A stretch of DNA of 55,386 bases from contig NZ_PKRO01000019.1 in NCBI RefSeq assembly GCF_002855495.1, forward strand, positions 1 to 55,386, given 5' to 3'. Source of the stretch: Porphyrobacter sp. TH134. Its GTDB lineage: Bacteria > Pseudomonadota > Alphaproteobacteria > Sphingomonadales > Sphingomonadaceae. Under the pieces are notes generated by a model. That model was not told the DNA's origin, searched no databases, and saw only the letters and a program-made list of their open reading frames with translations. The position numbers and the translations under genes were made by a program. Each line of letters opens with the position of its first letter. Positions within the stretch are counted from its first letter, which is position 1. This document shows, piece by piece, positions 53,285-55,386 of this stretch.

Positions 53285-54349
53285 ATGGCGGTTGACGGCC
53301 CGGATGCGAGGCCCGATGGGCGCGGGCGGATGCTGCGTCTGTTTCTTCTAGCTCTGGTCATCATCGGGCTGGGCCCCGGCACCTTCGTCCGCGCCCCGGT
53401 CAGCTCGCGCAGCGATGCCGCCGCGGTGACGGTCACGCCCATGACCGAGCGCAGCGGCGTGAGCGGCGAACTGACACTGACAGGCGCGTGGGAGCTGACG
53501 TCGCCGCATGGCTGGTTCGGCGGCTTTTCGGCGCTCGTCGCCAAGGGGTCGGCGGGCCTCATCGCGGGGAGTGACCGGGGCTTCCTGCTCGATCTCGACC
53601 TGCCGGGCGGCACCCCGCGCGCGGTTGCTGGCAGCTTTCGCTTCGTGGGATTGCGCGCCGCCGATGGCGATGAAATCATCGACCTGGAATCGCTCGCCCG
53701 CGATCCAGACACAGGCACGCTGTGGGCCGGGTTCGAGAATGCCAATCTGATCGCCCGCTTCGGGGCAGGCGGCGCCAAGGCCAGTCGCGCGCCCCCCGAA
53801 ATGGCGGAATGGAGCATCAACAGCGGGCCCGAAACAATGGTGCGCCTGGCTGACGGGCGCTTTGTCGTGATCGCGGAAGGGCGAGGCCGCGGGGGCGATG
53901 CCTATCACCCGTCGCTGCTGTTCAAAGGCGATCCGGTGGAGGGCGGCACGCCCGTGACCTTCAGCTTGGCCGCGCCCGCCGATTACGATCCGGTCGATGC
54001 GACCCAGCTGCCCGATGGGCGGGTGCTGATCCTGCTGCGGCGGGTGGAATATGCCATCCCCGCGCGGTTCGATACCGCAATTGCGCTGGCCGATCCTCAG
54101 ACGATCCGGGCGGGCAAGCCGTGGCGCGCGCAGGTGATCCAGCGGCTTGATGGCGGAATCTTTGCTGACAATTTTGAAGGGATCGCCTTTGTCCCTTCCG
54201 CCGAAGACCCGGCGAGAGGCGCGATCTGGCTGATCGCGGACGATAATTTCTCGCTGTTTCAGCGCAGCCTGCTGGTGCGGTTCGACTGGAACCCGGCGGC
54301 AGGCCTGCTTCCCGCAAACGAAAAAGCGCCCGGTCGCCCGAACGCTTGA
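53285..54349 (+). CDS. Esterase-like activity of phytase family protein
   Basis: A 354-residue protein with an N-terminal signal or anchor helix (MLRLFLLALVIIGLGPGTF). The rest fits the phytase-like beta-propeller (esterase-like_phytase): GGFSALVAKGSAGLIAGSDRGFLLDLDL, DEIIDLESLARDPDTGTLWAGFENANLIARF, NSGPETMVRLADGRFVVIAEG and NFEGIAFVP ... WLIADDN. Family members may hydrolyse phosphate esters, but the activity is not assigned. The helix suggests an ATG at 53330 may be the true start. It probably follows DUF2093 in one unit. Confidence 0.8.
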   Translation: MAVDGPDARPDGRGRMLRLFLLALVIIGLGPGTFVRAPVSSRSDAAAVTVTPMTERSGVSGELTLTGAWELTSPHGWFGGFSALVAKGSAGLIAGSDRGFLLDLDLPGGTPRAVAGSFRFVGLRAADGDEIIDLESLARDPDTGTLWAGFENANLIARFGAGGAKASRAPPEMAEWSINSGPETMVRLADGRFVVIAEGRGRGGDAYHPSLLFKGDPVEGGTPVTFSLAAPADYDPVDATQLPDGRVLILLRRVEYAIPARFDTAIALADPQTIRAGKPWRAQVIQRLDGGIFADNFEGIAFVPSAEDPARGAIWLIADDNFSLFQRSLLVRFDWNPAAGLLPANEKAPGRPNA

Positions 54350-54383
54350 TCGAATCATCGCTGCCCCGAAAGGCAGTGGCGAC

Positions 54384-54671
54384 TTAGGCGGCGGCCTGTG
54401 CCTTCACCAACTCGCGCTTCACCTTCAGCGCGCTGGCCGAAAGCTTTTCGTCGTTGGTCTTGAGCAGCCAGTTGTCGAGCCCGCCATTGTGCTCAACCGA
54501 GCGCAGGCCGTGGGTCGAAACGCGGAACTTGAAGCTGCGCTCCAGCTTTTCGCTCATCAGCGTCACGTTCTGCAGGTTGGGCAGGAACACGCGCTTGGTC
54601 TTGTTGTTGGCGTGGCTGACATTGTGGCCAGTCATGCGGCCCTTGCCGGTCAGTTCGCAGATACGCGACAT
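54384..54671 (-). CDS. rpmB: 50S ribosomal protein L28
   Basis: A 95-residue ribosomal protein. It begins [27 protein letters not shown], with [10 protein letters not shown] and [22 protein letters not shown], the L28 pattern. In many bacteria Zur represses an L28 paralogue without zinc cysteines. This one has a single cysteine and no zinc pair (CXXC is absent), but it appears to be the ordinary alphaproteobacterial form. It is convergent with the phytase-like gene and 117 bases from tadA on the other strand. Confidence 0.96.
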   Translation of the reverse strand: MSRICELTGKGRMTGHNVSHANNKTKRVFLPNLQNVTLMSEKLERSFKFRVSTHGLRSVEHNGGLDNWLLKTNDEKLSASALKVKRELVKAQAAA

Positions 54672-54788
54672 GGTGTGTCTCTTCTCGTAAAGTTCGGGTG
54701 TGATCCGGGAAAGCGGCGCGCATAACGGGGCTGACCCGAATCGTCAAGCAAGTTGCGCTCGCCCCGCGCCCCGGCTAGCCGGAGGACG

Positions 54789-55244
54789 ATGACCCACTGG
54801 CCGCTTCCCTTGCCGATGCACCGTGCCCTTGCAGAGGCACAGGCGGCTGCGGCAGCGGGCGAAGTGCCCATCGGCGCGGTCATCGTCAAGGATGGCGTCA
54901 TCATCGCCGAGGCGCATAATGCCCCGCGCGGGCTGCACGATCCCACCGCCCATGCCGAAATCCTCGCCATCCGCCGCGCCGCACAGGCGCTGGGCGATGA
55001 ACGCCTGACCGGGTGCGAGCTGTGGGTCACGCTGGAGCCCTGCGCCATGTGCGCCGGCGCCATCGCCCATGCGCGCATCGCCCGCCTGTATTACGCCGCC
55101 AGCGATCCCAAGGGCGGCGCGGTCGAACATGGTGCCCGGGTGTTCGAGCAGGAGCAATGCCTGCACCGCCCGGAGGTCTACAGCGGCATGGGCGAGGCGG
55201 AGGCAGCGGAACTTTTGCGCGGGTTTTTCAGGGCGCGGCGCTGA
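54789..55244 (+). CDS. tadA: tRNA-specific adenosine deaminase
   Basis: A 151-residue zinc deaminase that converts A34 of tRNA-Arg(ACG) to inosine. The catalytic and zinc residues are HAE (55-57) and PCAMC (84-88). The start ATG follows GGAGGAC. An in-frame ATG at 54753 is too far upstream to fit. The family includes guanine and other nucleoside deaminases, but the length and motif spacing favour TadA. Confidence 0.93.
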   Translation: MTHWPLPLPMHRALAEAQAAAAAGEVPIGAVIVKDGVIIAEAHNAPRGLHDPTAHAEILAIRRAAQALGDERLTGCELWVTLEPCAMCAGAIAHARIARLYYAASDPKGGAVEHGARVFEQEQCLHRPEVYSGMGEAEAAELLRGFFRARR

Positions 55245-55246
55245 GC

Positions 55247-55280
55247 GGCAGCTTTTGCAATTTTTCTCCTGAAAGCTGCC
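55247..55280 (+). terminator. Hairpin after tadA
   Basis: GGCAGCTTT and AAAGCTGCC pair perfectly around a 16-base loop that includes five Ts, directly after the tadA stop. A second hairpin, GACGCC-GTGA-GGCGTC at 55305-55320, follows. Together they probably end tadA transcription. There is no long T-run after either stem. Confidence 0.5.
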
Positions 55281-55386
55281 ATACCGCTATCGTTTAGAGT
55301 TTCGGACGCCGTGAGGCGTCGGAAAGTCGACGGTGCCCGAACCTGCGGGCCGCATGCGCTGAGCTATGGGGATTTCGATTTTGGAC

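Noticed and set aside
54384..54671. L28 as a Zur-regulated zinc-free paralogue
   Set aside because: The sequence is that of the ordinary alphaproteobacterial L28 and no Zur-like box is visible upstream.

Overview
The window is a chromosomal stretch of a high-GC alphaproteobacterium, most likely from the order Sphingomonadales (Erythrobacter/Porphyrobacter-like). The reasons are the gene orders DUF3576-leuS-lptE-holA and rnd-lptC-lptA, an Rrf2-led suf operon, numerous TonB-dependent receptors, an EipA/DUF1134 protein, a DUF2093 protein, and dispersed extragenic palindromes of the kind common in that group. No rRNA, CRISPR array, prophage or intact insertion sequence was seen. One tRNA (Ser-GCT) is present.

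Layout. 1-4.7 kb: small lipoproteins, a c-type cytochrome lipoprotein, an adenosine-kinase-like PfkB kinase and an internally duplicated protein of unknown function. 4.7-11.5 kb (minus): a complete SUF iron-sulfur assembly operon, sufR-sufB-DUF559-sufC-sufD-sufS-sufT-GNAT-sufA. It is mostly joined by 4-base start/stop overlaps and has a palindromic candidate operator before the Rrf2 regulator. 11.6-17.6 kb: an AraC regulator, pyrD, a gamma-glutamyltransferase and an acyl-CoA synthetase. 17.6-20.5 kb: a divergent sulfide/persulfide module. A cysteine-free ArsR regulator and a peroxiredoxin lie on one side, and a persulfide-dioxygenase-like MBL hydrolase with two YeeE-type half transporters on the other. 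20.5-23.3 kb: chrA with a structured, terminator-containing leader, then an AI-2E-type permease. 23.4-27.8 kb: a purple-acid-type phosphatase and a TonB receptor. 28-33 kb: tRNA-Ser, EipA-like protein, aminotransferase, GNAT, phaB and an outer-membrane-type protein. 33-42 kb: housekeeping genes (leuS, lptE, holA, a sugar-phosphate transferase, lptA, lptC, rnd, ung).

42.2-49.9 kb is the most unusual part. Two transcription units, a TonB receptor with a PepSY membrane protein and a TonB receptor with an ABC-2 exporter-like permease pair, diverge from a short gap that carries a Zur-box-like palindrome. Three of the genes are broken by single-base changes in G or C runs. One TonB receptor is fused in frame to the tail of an ABC ATPase, so that both parent genes are incomplete. 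It reads as a metal (probably zinc) acquisition locus that is decaying, or as a locally error-rich assembly.

50-55.4 kb: purD, xseA, a DUF2093 protein, a phytase-like esterase, rpmB and tadA.
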